A stretch of 64,000 bases of DNA from Euonymus europaeus (GCA_963580455.1 OY756969.1:15720760-15784759); one strand, 5' to 3'; counted from the first letter of the stretch, positions 1 to 11,365 are shown. Numbers and translations: made by a program. The notes: generated by a model from the sequence alone, not told the origin.

Positions 1-270
1 TGCATATAACCTCAAACAATTTATCCAAGTAAAAGCCTCAACTCCATATTCTCACAGGGTATAGAAGGATTTTTGGGCTATGAATTTCTCTCATGGAGTT
101 GGAAAATAGATATGCACTCAGAAGAAAAGTCAATTTAAGGATAAACAAACAAACAAACATTGATCAAATGATAGGTATATTAGCTGTCAAGAACTTCCAC
201 CAGTCTTACCACAAACCTGCTTTGGAATTCTATTGATCAACATTTTCCAATTGACAAACTAATAGAGCCT
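1..270 (-). repeat. Inverted-repeat arm, 3' interior of family-1 Athila element
   Basis: This stretch is the reverse complement of 3481-3748, with only scattered differences. The partner lies just upstream of a polypurine tract and an LTR, so both arms are probably the non-coding 3' interior of the same Athila-type family, here in minus orientation. The match begins at base 1, so the arm may extend outside the window. No coding sequence is seen. Confidence 0.75.
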
Positions 271-775
271 TATCACAGAAAAACTTATCTACTGACGAAT
301 GACGAATACACATAACAATTTTTTTCTCTTTTTTTTTCTCTGTCTTCTTTCTTTCTTTTTTTTCTTTTTCATCATTGTTTCTTTTTTTTTCTTTTTTTTT
401 ATGTCTCGAATTCATAATATAGAACATCTCAAACAAAGGCCCAGTAAAATTACAACATTGTTCTCAAACATTGATCAATATTATCCTCAGCATTCATCCA
501 ATCATTCCACAAACAATGTAATGGTGTTCATTGACAGTAATTATCCATTTCAAGAGATCAATGCAAGTTCATAAGTTGTTTACTCATTTCTCTCCACTCA
601 TTTGTGCTTGAACCAGAAAAATAGTCTTAGTCATATGCATTATCATCCATCTTACCACAAGGCTTAGTATTTGTGGACAAAAGTGTGTTAAAAGTTGCTT
701 TCTAATAATCCAGATAGAAAAATTGACTCAAACTAATTGTACCAGTACCAAAACAACTTAGTGCATGAATATGCC
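271..775. other. AT-rich non-coding stretch with pyrimidine tract
   Basis: No gene is visible. A T/C-rich low-complexity tract occupies about 318-400 and creates spurious Phe-rich and Lys-rich reading frames. By position it may continue the minus-oriented 3' interior of the family-1 element, but no second copy in the window confirms this. Confidence 0.5.
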
Positions 776-1084
776 ACCACACCAATTTGATGGACAATCC
801 ACCACCAAAAGATGGCACTAACTCCTCCACTATGTGCTCATTTCTCTATAAATAGAGAGGAGTAGGAGCTAGGAGGGAGAGCTTGGAGACAAGAAGGAAA
901 GAGGAGAAGGATTGGAGGCAAAAAGAGGAGAAGGATTGGAGGCAAAAAGAGGAGAAGGAAAAGAAGAAAACAAGGCTTGTGTTTGTAATTATGTTTTTAT
1001 GTTTTATGTTTTATTTGGTTATGTATAACTAAACTCTTGTTAGCTAGGGCTTGTCTTGAAGCCCTAAGCATGCTTTCAATTTTA
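776..1084 (+). repeat. Family-1 LTR fragment, plus orientation
   Basis: Matches the central part of the copy A LTR (about 4415-4700), including the promoter-like CTATAAATAG at 846-855 and the purine-rich GGAGAAGGATTGG repeats. Relative to copy A, one purine-rich unit is duplicated (about 900-960). At 1084/1085 it joins a minus-oriented LTR piece at a short AAG overlap, so the two form a foldback. Confidence 0.8.
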
Positions 1085-2367
1085 TAAGACATTCAAACAA
1101 TTTATAAGAAATAATGGACTAACAATTTAAACAAGCATATGATGACAACATTCACAACAAGGTCATGGCCAAACTCAAGTTGTATGATTCTCTCTTAATT
1201 GCATGTAAAGTGTATGGCGTATACCTCATCACGTGTATTCTTAATTGAAATCTAGCATGGCGTCTGCATCAATCAACAATCAAGAATCCAATAAGAGCAA
1301 AGAGAATATGAATGTCACAAGAATCCTAATACATGGTATTTGTACTTAGGTATTCAAGAATTGATTTTTCATAATTCATTTTCAACTGAATTATATGTTG
1401 CAAGAAAGAACATATTCAACAAGGCAATTGACTATGCTCTACAACAATTAATTATAATACATGCTTCAAAGTTAGCTAATCAAAGAAACACAATACTAGA
1501 ACTCACATAACATGGAAAAATCAAAATCATCATGCTTGTAGAAATTGAAATCCACACAACTTATAAAATTGAAAGCATGCTTGGGGCTTCAAGACAAGCC
1601 CTAACTAACAAGAGTTTAGTTATACATAACCAAATAAAACATGAAACATAAAAACATAATTACAAACACAAGCCTTGTTTTCTTCTTTTCCTTCTCCTCT
1701 TTTTGCCTCCAATCCTTCTCCTCTTTCCTTCTTGTCTCCAAGCTCTCCCTCCTAGCTCCTACTCCTCTCTATTTATAGAGAAAATGAGCACATAGTGGAG
1801 GAGTTAGTGCCATCTTTTGGTGGTGGATTGTCCATCAAATTGGTGTGGTGGATTGTCCACTCTTTGAATGGAAATGGTATCATCAATGACATCAACTTCC
1901 AATTACACACTAATCTTGTAACTGCATTCTGGGCCTAAACTAAGCCTATTATGAACTCAAACCCTTCAACAATATTGTAGATAAAAATGTTTAGATAATT
2001 ATGGGCTTTTGAATCACTCAAGTTGGACATCAGACACTCAAGTTATGGGCTTCTAAAGGTCTGGTCTGCAAACATAAAATCTGCTTCGGATATAACTTCC
2101 AGACTTGACTTTGAGGCAACCTTTAGAGGCCCAAACGAACTCTGATTTTTGTGAACCAGCACTTACTGCAAAGCTTGAAGTGTCCTCTAAATATTTTTTG
2201 AAGATCAAATCTCATTCCGACAGCTCTTACTACCTCTTAACCTGCAAAACATCCAAGAAGATCTTAAGTACAATAATCTTGAAAATTCAGCTTTTAAGCA
2301 CAATTTCTTGGCATTGCTTTGGTAGTATTTTATCACTTTAAAAACGTATATTCTGGAACTTATCACA
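1085..2367 (-). repeat. Family-1 LTR, minus orientation, truncated at its 3' end
   Basis: Collinear with the copy B LTR (about 16943-18220). Its 5' end is intact: the reverse complement starts TGTGATAAG at 2367. The last roughly 260 bp of the LTR are missing at 1085. It is directly preceded, in its own orientation, by a polypurine tract (2368-2390), so it is a 3' LTR. Its 1556-1852 part pairs with 776-1083 as an inverted repeat. Confidence 0.82.
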
Positions 2368-2413
2368 ACCCCCAACCAGCTTATTGCTAGTCCCCGGAAA
2401 CGGCGTCAAAAAT
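2368..2413 (-). other. Miniature element interior: PBS fused to polypurine tract
   Basis: On the minus strand, an LTR end (2414) is followed by a primer-binding-site-like sequence (2391-2412, compare TTTTTGGCGCC in copy A), then at once by the family's PPT region (2368-2390, ending GGTTGGGGGT), then the next LTR start. In copy A the same PPT sequence lies at 3910-3932 before an LTR, and the PBS lies after one at 5438-5460. The whole interior is thus only 46 bp, with no gag or pol. Confidence 0.8.
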
Positions 2414-3143
2414 TGTTATGTCGTTAGTAACAATTTAAAATATACTTACAAATGTACAACTAATATATAGTGAACAAGTAAGAGTCGATCCCACAAGGAG
2501 TGATGCTAATAGATATATAATCTAACACTTGAATATAATTGATACAATTATAAAAGGGGGAAAAGGGGGGGTTAAATCTTGTAATAGATAAAAATTAAGA
2601 CAAAGAAATTGATGTTGAGAACAAGAATGAGAATTGATATTAATGAAAACAATAGCTAAGACTCACAATCCACCACAAAACATTCAAACAATTTATAAGA
2701 AATAATAGACTAACAATTTTAACAAGCATATGATGACAACATTCACAACAAGGTCATGGCAAAACTCAAGTTGTATGATTCTCTCTTAATTGCATGTAAA
2801 GTGTATGGCGTCTACCTCATTACGTGTATTCTTAATTGAAATCTAGCATGGCATCTGCATCAATCAACAATCAAGAATTCAATAAGAGCAAAGAGAATAT
2901 GAATGTCACAAGAATCCTAATACATGGTAGTTGTACTTTGGTATTCAAGAATTGATTTTTCATAATTCATTTTCAATTGAATTATATGTTGCAAGAAAGA
3001 ACATATTCAACAAGGCAATTGACCATGTTCTACAACAATTAATTCTAATACATGCTTCAAAGTTAGCTACTCAAAGAAACACAATACTAGAACTCACATA
3101 ATATGGAAAAATCAAAATCATCATGCTTGTAGAAATTGAAATC
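2414..3143 (-). repeat. Family-1 LTR fragment (3' half), minus orientation
   Basis: Collinear with copy B LTR positions 16680 to about 17411. It serves as the 5' LTR end of the miniature element, because it abuts the PBS at 2391-2412. At about 3140 it breaks and restarts inside the same LTR, giving a direct partial duplication. Confidence 0.8.
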
Positions 3144-3480
3144 TACACAACTAATATATAGTGAACAAGTAAGAGTCGATCCCACAAGGAGTGATGCTAA
3201 TAGATATATAATCTAACACGTGAATATAATTGATACAATTATAAAAGGGGGAAAAGGGGGGGTTAAATCTTGTAATAGATAAAAATTAAGACAAAGAAAT
3301 TGATGTTGAGAACAAGAATGAGAATTGATATTAATGAAAACAATAGCTAAGACTCACAATCCACCACAAAACATTCAAACAATTTATAAGAAATAATAGA
3401 CTAACAAATTTAACAAGCATATGATGACAACATTCACAACAAAGTCATGGCCAAACTCAAGTTGTATGATTCTCTCTTAA
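3144..3480 (-). repeat. Second, partly duplicated family-1 LTR fragment
   Basis: Repeats 2457-2790 almost base for base, equivalent to copy B about 16728-17055. The junction at about 3140 lies at a short shared ACAACTAATA-like sequence. At 3480 it switches abruptly to the plus-oriented 3' interior segment. Confidence 0.8.
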
Positions 3481-3932
3481 GGCTCTATTAGTTTGTCAAT
3501 TGGAAAATGTTGATCAATAGAATTCCAAAGCAGGTTTGTGTTAAGACTGGTGGAAGTTCTTGACAGCTAATATAGCTATCATTTGATCAATGTTTGTTTA
3601 TTTGTTTGTCCTTAAATTGACTTTTCTTCTGAGTGCATATCTATTTTCCAACTCCATGAGAGAAATTCATAGCCCAAAAATCCTTCTATACCCTGTGAGA
3701 ATATGGAGTTGAGGCTTTTACTTGGATAAATTGTTTGAGGTTATATGCATTATGGATTGTGGTATGAAGGTTTTGGCTTAGCACACACACAAGTGTTGGA
3801 AGTTGTGACTATACTAATCTGGATAGGAATTGTGATCTCTTACCTTTTGTTCTAGTATTGTTACTTTCAATCATTTCTCATAACATTTTTACGCTTGAAT
3901 TACTAGGCACTAGCAATAAGCTGGTTGGGGGT
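3481..3932 (+). other. Family-1 3' interior with polypurine tract
   Basis: Non-coding. 3481-3748 is the inverted partner of 1-270. The end, AGCTGGTTGGGGGT at about 3919-3932, is a PPT-like sequence directly before the LTR start at 3933. The LTR at 3933 can therefore be read both as the 3' LTR of this fragment and the 5' LTR of copy A, as in tandem arrays made by unequal recombination. Confidence 0.7.
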
Positions 3933-5436
3933 TGTGATAAGTGCCAGAATATACGTTTTTAAAGTGATAAAATACTACCAAAGCAATGCCAAGAAATTGT
4001 GCTTAAAAGCTGAATTTTCAAGATTATTGTACTTAAGATCTTCTTGAATGAGATTTGATCTTCAGAAAATTTTTAGAGGACACTTCAAGCTTTTCAGGAA
4101 GTATTGGTTCACAAAAATATGAGTTCATTTGGGCCTCTAAAAGTTGCCTCGAAGTCAAGTTTGGAAGTTATATCCGAAGCATAATTTCTGTTTGCAGACC
4201 AGACATTTAGAAGCCCATAACTTGAGCATCTGATGTCCAAATTGCGTGATTCAAAAGCCCATAATTATCTACACATTTGTATCTACAATATTGATACAGG
4301 GTTTGAGTTCATAATATGTTTCGTTTAGGCCCAGAATGCAGTTACAAGATTAGTGTGTAATTGGAAGTTGATGTCATTGATGATACCATTTCCATTCAAA
4401 GAGTGGACAATCCACCACACGAATTTGATGGACATTCCACCACCAAAAGATGGCACTAGCTCCTCCACTATGTGCTCATTTTATCTATAAATAGAGAGGA
4501 GTAGAAGCTAGGAGGGAGAGTTGGGAGACAAGAAGGAAAGAAGGAGAAGGATTGGAAGCAAAAAGAGAAGGAAAAGAAGAAAACAAGGCTTGTATTTGTA
4601 ATTATGTTTTTATGTTTCATGTTTTATTTGGTTATGTATAACTAAACTCTTGTTAGTTAGGGCTTGTCTTGAAGCCCCAAGCATGCTTTCAATTTTATAA
4701 GTTGTGTGGATTTCAATTTCTACAAGCATGATAATTTTGATTTTTCCATGTTATGTGAGTTCTAGTATTGTGTTTCTTTGATTAGCTAACTTTGAAGCAT
4801 GTATTAGAATTAATTGTTGTAGAGCATAGTCAATTGCCTTGTTGAATATGTTCTTTCTTGCAACATATAATTCAGTTGAAAATGAATTATGAAAAATTAA
4901 TTCTTGAATACCTAAGTACAAATACCATGTATTAGGATTCTTGTGACATTCATATTCTCTTTGCTCTTATTGGATTCTTGATTGTTGATTGATGCAGACG
5001 CCATGCTAGATTTCAATTAAGAATACACGTGATGAGGTATACGCCATACACTTTACATGCAATTAAGAGAGAATCATACAACTTGAGTTTGACCATGACC
5101 TTGTTGTGAATGTTGTCATCATATACTTGTTTAAATTGTTAGTCCATTATTTCTTATAAATTGTTTGAATGTCTTGTGATGGATAGTGAGTCTTAGCTAT
5201 TATTTTCATTAATATCAATTCTCATTCTTGTTCTTAACATCAATTTCTTCGTCTTAATTTTTATCTATTTCAAGAATTAACCCCTTTTTCCCCCCTTATA
5301 ATTGTATCAACTATATTCAAGTGTTAGGTTGTATATCTATTAGCATCACTCCTTGTGGGATCGACTCTTACTTTTTCACTATATATATTAATTGTACATT
5401 TGTAGGTTATTTTAAATTGTTACTAACGACACAACA
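3933..5436 (+). repeat. LTR of family-1 copy A
   Basis: Begins TGTGATAAG and ends ACGACACAACA just before the PBS, about 1504 bp. It matches the copy B LTR (16680-18220, inverted) across its length but lacks about 37 bp present in B near 18071-18110. The usual TG...CA ends are present. No 5-bp target-site duplication is found, because the left neighbour is another family-1 fragment and the right end is lost in the A/B junction. Confidence 0.88.
4485..4494 (+). promoter_or_regulatory. TATA box of copy A LTR
   Basis: CTATAAATAG lies in the middle of the LTR, followed by a purine-rich stretch. The same box occurs in the LTR fragment at 846-855 and inverted in the 1085-2367 and copy B LTRs. It is the expected retrotransposon promoter, inferred from position and sequence only. 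Confidence 0.6.
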
Positions 5437-5974
5437 ATTTTTGGCGCCATTGCCTGGGATGTGATTATCTAATATAATGTCATCTAACTCTTGTATATAA
5501 TTTATTTATTTATTTTTGTTGTTAGCACCTCCTACATGGAAGGTTTTACATTACATGTCATTATTTAACGTGGTTGGCTTAAAGCCCAATTTTATTAATA
5601 TTAATGGCTGGTTCTACCACCTACTATTGTTGATATATGTATATATTTATTAATATTAATGGCTGGTTCTACCACCTACTATTGTTGATATATATATATA
5701 TATATTTATTAATATTAATGGCTGGTTCTACCGCCTATTAATATGCCTTAATATTTACTAACATCATTTTTTCTATGGTTGGCCTTTTCTGCCCCATTTT
5801 ATTTCTTCTGTATACTAACTTTTTATATATTGTCAACTAACTCCTTTAATCCTCTGGTTGTGATTGGCACTGCCATCCACCAAATTTTCTCTATATTAAT
5901 TTATGTTCATGGTTGGCCTCGCCACCTAAGAAGTTCATTTATATTGTTATTTTTCCTATTTTGCAGATACATGA
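5437..5974 (+). other. PBS and 5' leader of copy A, with tandem repeat
   Basis: The primer-binding-site region (about 5438-5460, containing TTGGCGCCATTGCC) follows the LTR. The leader then holds about three tandem copies of a roughly 55-bp unit containing TTAATGGCTGGTTCTACC (about 5590-5735); copy B has about two. A 76-codon open frame in the leader (5779-6009) occurs in both copies but starts on TTG and runs into gag out of frame, so I do not call it a gene. Confidence 0.75.
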
Positions 5975-8900
5975 ATGTCCAGCTCAAATCTTGGGAACTT
6001 ATCGAGTGACAACATTTCGTTAAGCACAAAATTAGCGGATATCCGTTTATTTTGTCAAAGAGAGCATCGCACTCCAGAGAGATCACCTTTGTCATCACCA
6101 ACTACAAGTCCCACAGCCCCAGTTCAAATGGAAGAAGAACCAGATAACATGAACAAGCCACTTAAGGATTTCTCTGTGCCTCAAGCAGCAGATCAAGCTT
6201 CATGCATTGTCTACCCTCAGACTACTGTAGACAACTTTGAACTAAAGTCAGGAATGATTCATTTGTTGCCTACGTTCTTAGGCCATGCTGGAGAAGATCC
6301 TCACATGCATCTTAAAGAATTCTCTGATGTCTGTTCCACAATTAAAATAAGAGGTTTAACTGATGAGCAGGTTCATCTGCGATTGTTTCCATTTAGTCTG
6401 AAGGAACAAGCAAAGACATGGCTTCACTCTTTACCAAGAGCTTCAATTAGAACATGGACAGATTTGGCAAACAAGTTCTTGACGAAATTCTTTCCAGCTC
6501 AAAAGACAAATAAAATAAGGAAAGAGATAGTGAGCATCCAACAAAATGATGGAGAAGCATTCCACGAATATTGGGAGAGATACAAGAGGCTCTTAAGCTC
6601 TTGTCCTCATCATAATATTCAAGAATGGCTACTAATGCAATATTTTTATGAAGGGATGCTAGATTCAGATCGCAAAATGGTGGACGCCACATCTGGTGGT
6701 GGATTGATGAATAACAATGCCGGACAAGCCAGGGAGATGTTCGAAACTCTGTCAACTAATTCTCAACAATGGAGCTACAACAGAGTGAGAGAACCTCAGA
6801 AAAGGGATGGAATCTACGAAGCACAATCAAGTTCAAACATGGAAGCCCAAATTGCAAACTTGATAAATATGGTGAAGCAGTTAATCGTTCCAGGCTCTCA
6901 AGTGTGTGTTGTGTGCAGTACACCTGGACATGCTATGGAAAGTTCTCCACAAAATGAAGTTACGGTCTTGGATGCACAAATAAATGCATTCGGTACTTAT
7001 CCAAATCAGAATCAAAACCAAATGCAAAGGCCAAGGAATGATCCATTTGCTCCTACCTACAATCCAGGATGGAGGAATCATCCAAATTTTAGGTGGAGTA
7101 ATAATCAACCAATGCAACAACCTTTTGCTCAATTACTAGAACATCGGGTTCAAGTGGAGCCTCCGAAACCATCACTTGAAGATATGGTTACATCTATGGC
7201 ACAGAGCACTCAAGCATTCATGCAGAAAACTGATAACGCCATTGCAAATTTGGAACCACAAATGGGACAGTTAGCCACTGCATTAAATCAAAGAGAACCT
7301 GGAAAGCTTCCTGGCCAAGTTGTTGTCAACCCTAAGATTAATGAACATGCTAAAGCAATCACTCTGAGGGGAGGGAAAACAATTGAAATGAGCATGCCAG
7401 AAGAAGAGAAGAACCTTGACTCTGACAATATGATCAATCCAGACATTCTAGATCCAAATTCTAGCAGCAGTGCTACTCCTTTCCAGGAAACGCCAAACCT
7501 TCAGGTTAACTCTAACCTTCCAAATTATATTTCTTCACATGCTCCTTTTCCTAGCAGATTACAGAAATCAAAGAAAGAAGATCCAATGCAAGGAATCTTG
7601 GATACTTTCAAGAAGGTGGAGATTAACATTCCTCTTTTAGATGCCATCAAACAAATGCCAAAATATGCAAAGTTCCTCAAGGATTTGTGCACAAATAAGA
7701 GGAAGTTCAAAGAGTTTGAAACGATTAAGGTTTCTGAGGAAGTTTCAGCTGTTCTACAAAGCAAACTCCCTCCCAAGCTAAAAGATCCGGGCAGTTTTAC
7801 TATCCCTTGTATCATTGGGGGTCACAGGTTTGAGAAAGCTCTTCTTGACTTAGGTGCATCTGTCAATCTAATGCCTTTTTCCGTTTTTGAATCTTTGAAT
7901 ATAGGGGAACTAAAGGCGACCTCTGTGAGCATCCAGTTGGCAGATAGATCAATCAAATACCCTAGGGGTATTCTAGAAGATGTCTTAGTCAAAGTTGACG
8001 GATTAATTTTACCTGCTGATTTTCTGGTATTGGAGATGGAGTCGATTCCTTTGTCAAAAGTAAAATTAACCTTAATTCTTGGTCGTCCATTCATGGCCAC
8101 AGCAGGTACTAAAATTGATGTTCAAAAGGGTACACTAACTATGAATGTGCAGGGACAAACGATTGAGTACAAGGTATTTGGAGCACTCAAATTACCAAGT
8201 GATGAACATTACTGTTTTCACTTAGATGCATTAGATACAATTTGTCAACAAGTGTTCAATGACAGTTGTGGTCGAGATATTGTGGACAAAGTTTTAATTC
8301 ATGACTTTGGAACCATCGATGAGGATAAACAAGCTAGCAAAGTCTTAGCTCGCCTTGAAGCCTTACCTTCTTTAGGTATGTATATTTCTGCCTTTGAGCC
8401 TTTACCAGTGCCTAAGACAAAACTTGTACCATCTATTGTGCAGGCACCTCAATTGGAGTTGAAGGAACTACCAAAGCATTTGAAGTACGCGTATGTGGGC
8501 GAAGAAAGTACATTGCCGGTAATCATTGCGTCTGACCTCAGCATTGAAGAAGAAGAGAAATTGTTGAGGGTACTAAAAGAGCATAAAAAATCAATCGGAT
8601 GGAGTATTGCTGATCTCAGAGGAATCAGTCCCTCTAGATGTATGCATCGAATACTACTAGAGGAGGGAACAAAACCAACAAGAGATGCCCAACACAGACT
8701 TAACCCAATAATGAAGGAGGTGGTGCTAAAAGAAGTACTCAAATTGCTAGATGTTGGCATCATTTACCCTATCTCTGATAGCAAATGGGTTAGTCCGGTA
8801 CAAGTGGTTCCTAAAAAATCTGGAGTTACAGTAGTCCTTAATGAAGATAATGAGTTGGTTCCCACGCGAGTTCAAACAGGATGGCGTGTTTGCATTGACT

Positions 8901-9706
8901 ACAGAAAGCTTAATTCAGGTACTAGAAAAGATCATTTTCCACTACCTTTTATTGATCAAATGTTGGAACGTCTTGCAGGTCATAGCCATTATTGTTTTCT
9001 AGATGGATATTCGGGCTACAATCAGATTGCAATAGCACCAGAAGATCAAGACAAGACGACATTTACTTCTCCATATGGTACATTTGCCTACAGGCGCATG
9101 CCTTTTGGTCTTTGCAATGCTCCAGGTACTTTTCAAAGGTGTATGATGAGCATATTTTCAGATATGGTGGAGCACATTATTGAGGTATTTATGGATGATT
9201 TTAGTGTATTTGGTTCATCTTTTGATAAATGCCTTCATAACCTCGCTTTGGTCTTAGAAAGATGCCAAGAATGCAATCTAGTTTTAAACTGGGAAAAATG
9301 TCATTTTATGGTACAACAAGGAATTGTACTTGGTCATATCATATCTAGCAGGGGAATAGAAGTTGACAAAGCAAAAGTGGATCTGGTAAATAATCTTCCA
9401 CCTCCATCTACAGTTAAGGGAATAAGATCTTTCCTTGGACATGCAGGTTTCTACAGGAGGTTCATCAAGGATTTCTCCAAGATAGCTAAGCCATTGTGTA
9501 ACTTACTATCCAAGGATGTGACATTTGAGTTTGATGAGACATGTTTGACAGCTTTTAACAAGCTTAAACTCCTTCTTACGTCAGCACCGATCATGATGCC
9601 TCCCAATTGGAGCCTCCCTTTTGAACTAATGTGCGATGCTTCAGATTATGCTGTAGGAGCAGTTTTGGGACAACGAGTAAATAAAGTACCTCATGTTATC
9701 TACTAA
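5975..9706 (+). CDS. Athila-type Ty3/gypsy Gag-Protease-RT polyprotein, copy A (stops early)
   Basis: An open frame of 1243 codons from the first ATG (MSSSNLGN). Residues about 90-240 are a plant retrotransposon Gag core (LRLFPFSLKEQAKTWL). A zinc knuckle follows at C311-x2-C314-x4-H319, but the fourth ligand is Ser324; copy B still has Cys. The aspartic protease motif is DLGA at residue 625, typical of Athila. Reverse transcriptase carries FMDD at 1072-1075. RNase H begins near 1218 (CDASDYAVG, Asp1221). The frame ends at TAA (9704-9706) inside RNase H, and the same frame resumes immediately. It would make virus-like particles and cDNA if intact. As it stands RNase H and integrase are cut off, so the copy is probably dead. 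Confidence 0.9.
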   Translation: MSSSNLGNLSSDNISLSTKLADIRLFCQREHRTPERSPLSSPTTSPTAPVQMEEEPDNMNKPLKDFSVPQAADQASCIVYPQTTVDNFELKSGMIHLLPTFLGHAGEDPHMHLKEFSDVCSTIKIRGLTDEQVHLRLFPFSLKEQAKTWLHSLPRASIRTWTDLANKFLTKFFPAQKTNKIRKEIVSIQQNDGEAFHEYWERYKRLLSSCPHHNIQEWLLMQYFYEGMLDSDRKMVDATSGGGLMNNNAGQAREMFETLSTNSQQWSYNRVREPQKRDGIYEAQSSSNMEAQIANLINMVKQLIVPGSQVCVVCSTPGHAMESSPQNEVTVLDAQINAFGTYPNQNQNQMQRPRNDPFAPTYNPGWRNHPNFRWSNNQPMQQPFAQLLEHRVQVEPPKPSLEDMVTSMAQSTQAFMQKTDNAIANLEPQMGQLATALNQREPGKLPGQVVVNPKINEHAKAITLRGGKTIEMSMPEEEKNLDSDNMINPDILDPNSSSSATPFQETPNLQVNSNLPNYISSHAPFPSRLQKSKKEDPMQGILDTFKKVEINIPLLDAIKQMPKYAKFLKDLCTNKRKFKEFETIKVSEEVSAVLQSKLPPKLKDPGSFTIPCIIGGHRFEKALLDLGASVNLMPFSVFESLNIGELKATSVSIQLADRSIKYPRGILEDVLVKVDGLILPADFLVLEMESIPLSKVKLTLILGRPFMATAGTKIDVQKGTLTMNVQGQTIEYKVFGALKLPSDEHYCFHLDALDTICQQVFNDSCGRDIVDKVLIHDFGTIDEDKQASKVLARLEALPSLGMYISAFEPLPVPKTKLVPSIVQAPQLELKELPKHLKYAYVGEESTLPVIIASDLSIEEEEKLLRVLKEHKKSIGWSIADLRGISPSRCMHRILLEEGTKPTRDAQHRLNPIMKEVVLKEVLKLLDVGIIYPISDSKWVSPVQVVPKKSGVTVVLNEDNELVPTRVQTGWRVCIDYRKLNSGTRKDHFPLPFIDQMLERLAGHSHYCFLDGYSGYNQIAIAPEDQDKTTFTSPYGTFAYRRMPFGLCNAPGTFQRCMMSIFSDMVEHIIEVFMDDFSVFGSSFDKCLHNLALVLERCQECNLVLNWEKCHFMVQQGIVLGHIISSRGIEVDKAKVDLVNNLPPPSTVKGIRSFLGHAGFYRRFIKDFSKIAKPLCNLLSKDVTFEFDETCLTAFNKLKLLLTSAPIMMPPNWSLPFELMCDASDYAVGAVLGQRVNKVPHVIY

Positions 9707-11365
9707 GCCAGTAGAACACTCAATGATGCCCAATTAAACTACTCCACTACAGAGAAGGAGCTCCTTTCTGTTATTTTTGCTTTAGAAAAATTTCGTGCAT
9801 ATTTGATTGGCACTAAAGTAATTGTATTTTCTGACCATGCAGCTCTTAGGTACCTTCTTCAAAAGAAGGATGCAAAGCCTCGCTTGATTAGATGGATTCT
9901 ATTACTTCAAGAGTTCGATCTGGAGATTAAGGACAAAAAAGGATCCGAGAATGTAGTGGCCGATCACCTCAGCCGTTTGGTGAACAATTCAGTGACCGAA
10001 GAAGACTCTTTGCCTCTAAATGAGAATTTTCCTGATGAGCAATTATTATCTTTATCTATTTCTACACCATGGTATGCTGACATTGTCAATTACCTTGTTA
10101 CAGGTGATCTTCCAGGAAATGTGCCAAGAACTTACAAGGATAAGCTCGTGACAACATCAAAGTATTACATATGGGATGATCCATACCTTTTCAAATGGTG
10201 TTCTGACCAAATCATCAGACGGTGTGTGCCAGAATCAGAATTTCAATCCATACTCACGTTTTGTCACTCATATGCTTGTGGAGGACATTCTGGTCCAAAG
10301 AAGACAGCTTTGAAAGTATTGCAATGTGGATTTCATTGGCCGAGTTTGTTCAAAGATGCATATACTTTCTGCTCTACTTGTGATAGGTGTCAAAGGTTAG
10401 GTAATCTTTCATCTAGGAATCAGATGCCTTTATCACCTATTCTAATAGTTGAAATTTTTGATGTTTGGGGTATTGATTTCATGGGACCTTTTCCTTCATC
10501 TAAAGGTTATTTATATATCTTACTTGCTGTGGATTATGTTTCAAAATGGGTGGAAGCAGTTCCATCCAAGACTAATGATTCTCGAGTTGTTCTCAGATTT
10601 CTTAAAGAAAATATATTTGCAAGATTTGGAACACCCAGGGCGATCATTAGTGATGGAGGGTCCCATTTCAATAATAAACTTTTTGCAGCACTATTGCAAA
10701 AGTACGGAGTCAAACATAAGGTATCCACGCCATATCATCCACAGACAAGCGGACAAGCTGAAATTTGTAATAGGGAAATTAAGCAGATATTGGAGAAGAC
10801 TGTGAGTTCCTCACGCAAGGATTGGTCTGATCGTCTCATGGATGCTCTATGGGCTTATCGTATAGCCTACAAAACTCCGATTGGAATGTCACCATACAGG
10901 TTGGTTTTTGGCAAACCCTGCCACTTACCAGTCGAATTAGAGCACAAAGCATATTGGGCTATCAAACAGTACAATTTTGAGATGAAGGCTGCAGGAGAGC
11001 AACGAAAGTTGCAGTTGAGTGAGTTGGAAGAACTCCGAAATGAAGCCTATGAGAGCTCTAAAATATACAAGGAGAAGATCAAGGCCTATCATGATAAGAC
11101 CATTTTGAGAAAACATTTTGAACTTGGGCAGAAAGTCTTATTATATAACACACGCCTCCGACTATTCATAGGTAAGCTCCGTTCACGATGGTATGGTCCA
11201 TTCCTTATTACTCATGTTTTTTAACATGGTGCAGTGAATCTTCAACACCCACAGACAGGAAATATTTTTAAAGTGAATGGTCATCGTCTCAAGCACTATT
11301 TAGAGCCAGCAACAGAACATCTTGATGAGAATTTAAGGCTCTTTGATCCTGTTCCACTCACTTGA
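9707..11365 (+). pseudogene. RNase H-integrase remainder of copy A pol
   Basis: In frame with the upstream ORF after its TAA. It contains the end of RNase H (ASRTLNDAQ, then [18 protein letters not shown]) and a complete-looking integrase: an HHCC zinc finger ([10 protein letters not shown] ... CSTCDRC), then the D-D-E catalytic residues in [18 protein letters not shown] and a downstream [11 protein letters not shown] second in-frame TAA stands at 11222-11224; the frame then stays open to TGA at 11363-11365. With two nonsense codons in one otherwise open frame this is a recently inactivated pol. Confidence 0.88.

Noticed and set aside
299..574. Open frames over the T/C-rich tract
   Set aside because: Phe-rich or Lys-rich translations of low-complexity DNA, with no motif or start context.
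5779..6009. 76-codon leader ORF, present in copy A and (16166-16396) copy B
   Set aside because: Conserved only because the two copies are near-identical; it starts on TTG and overlaps the Gag start in another frame.
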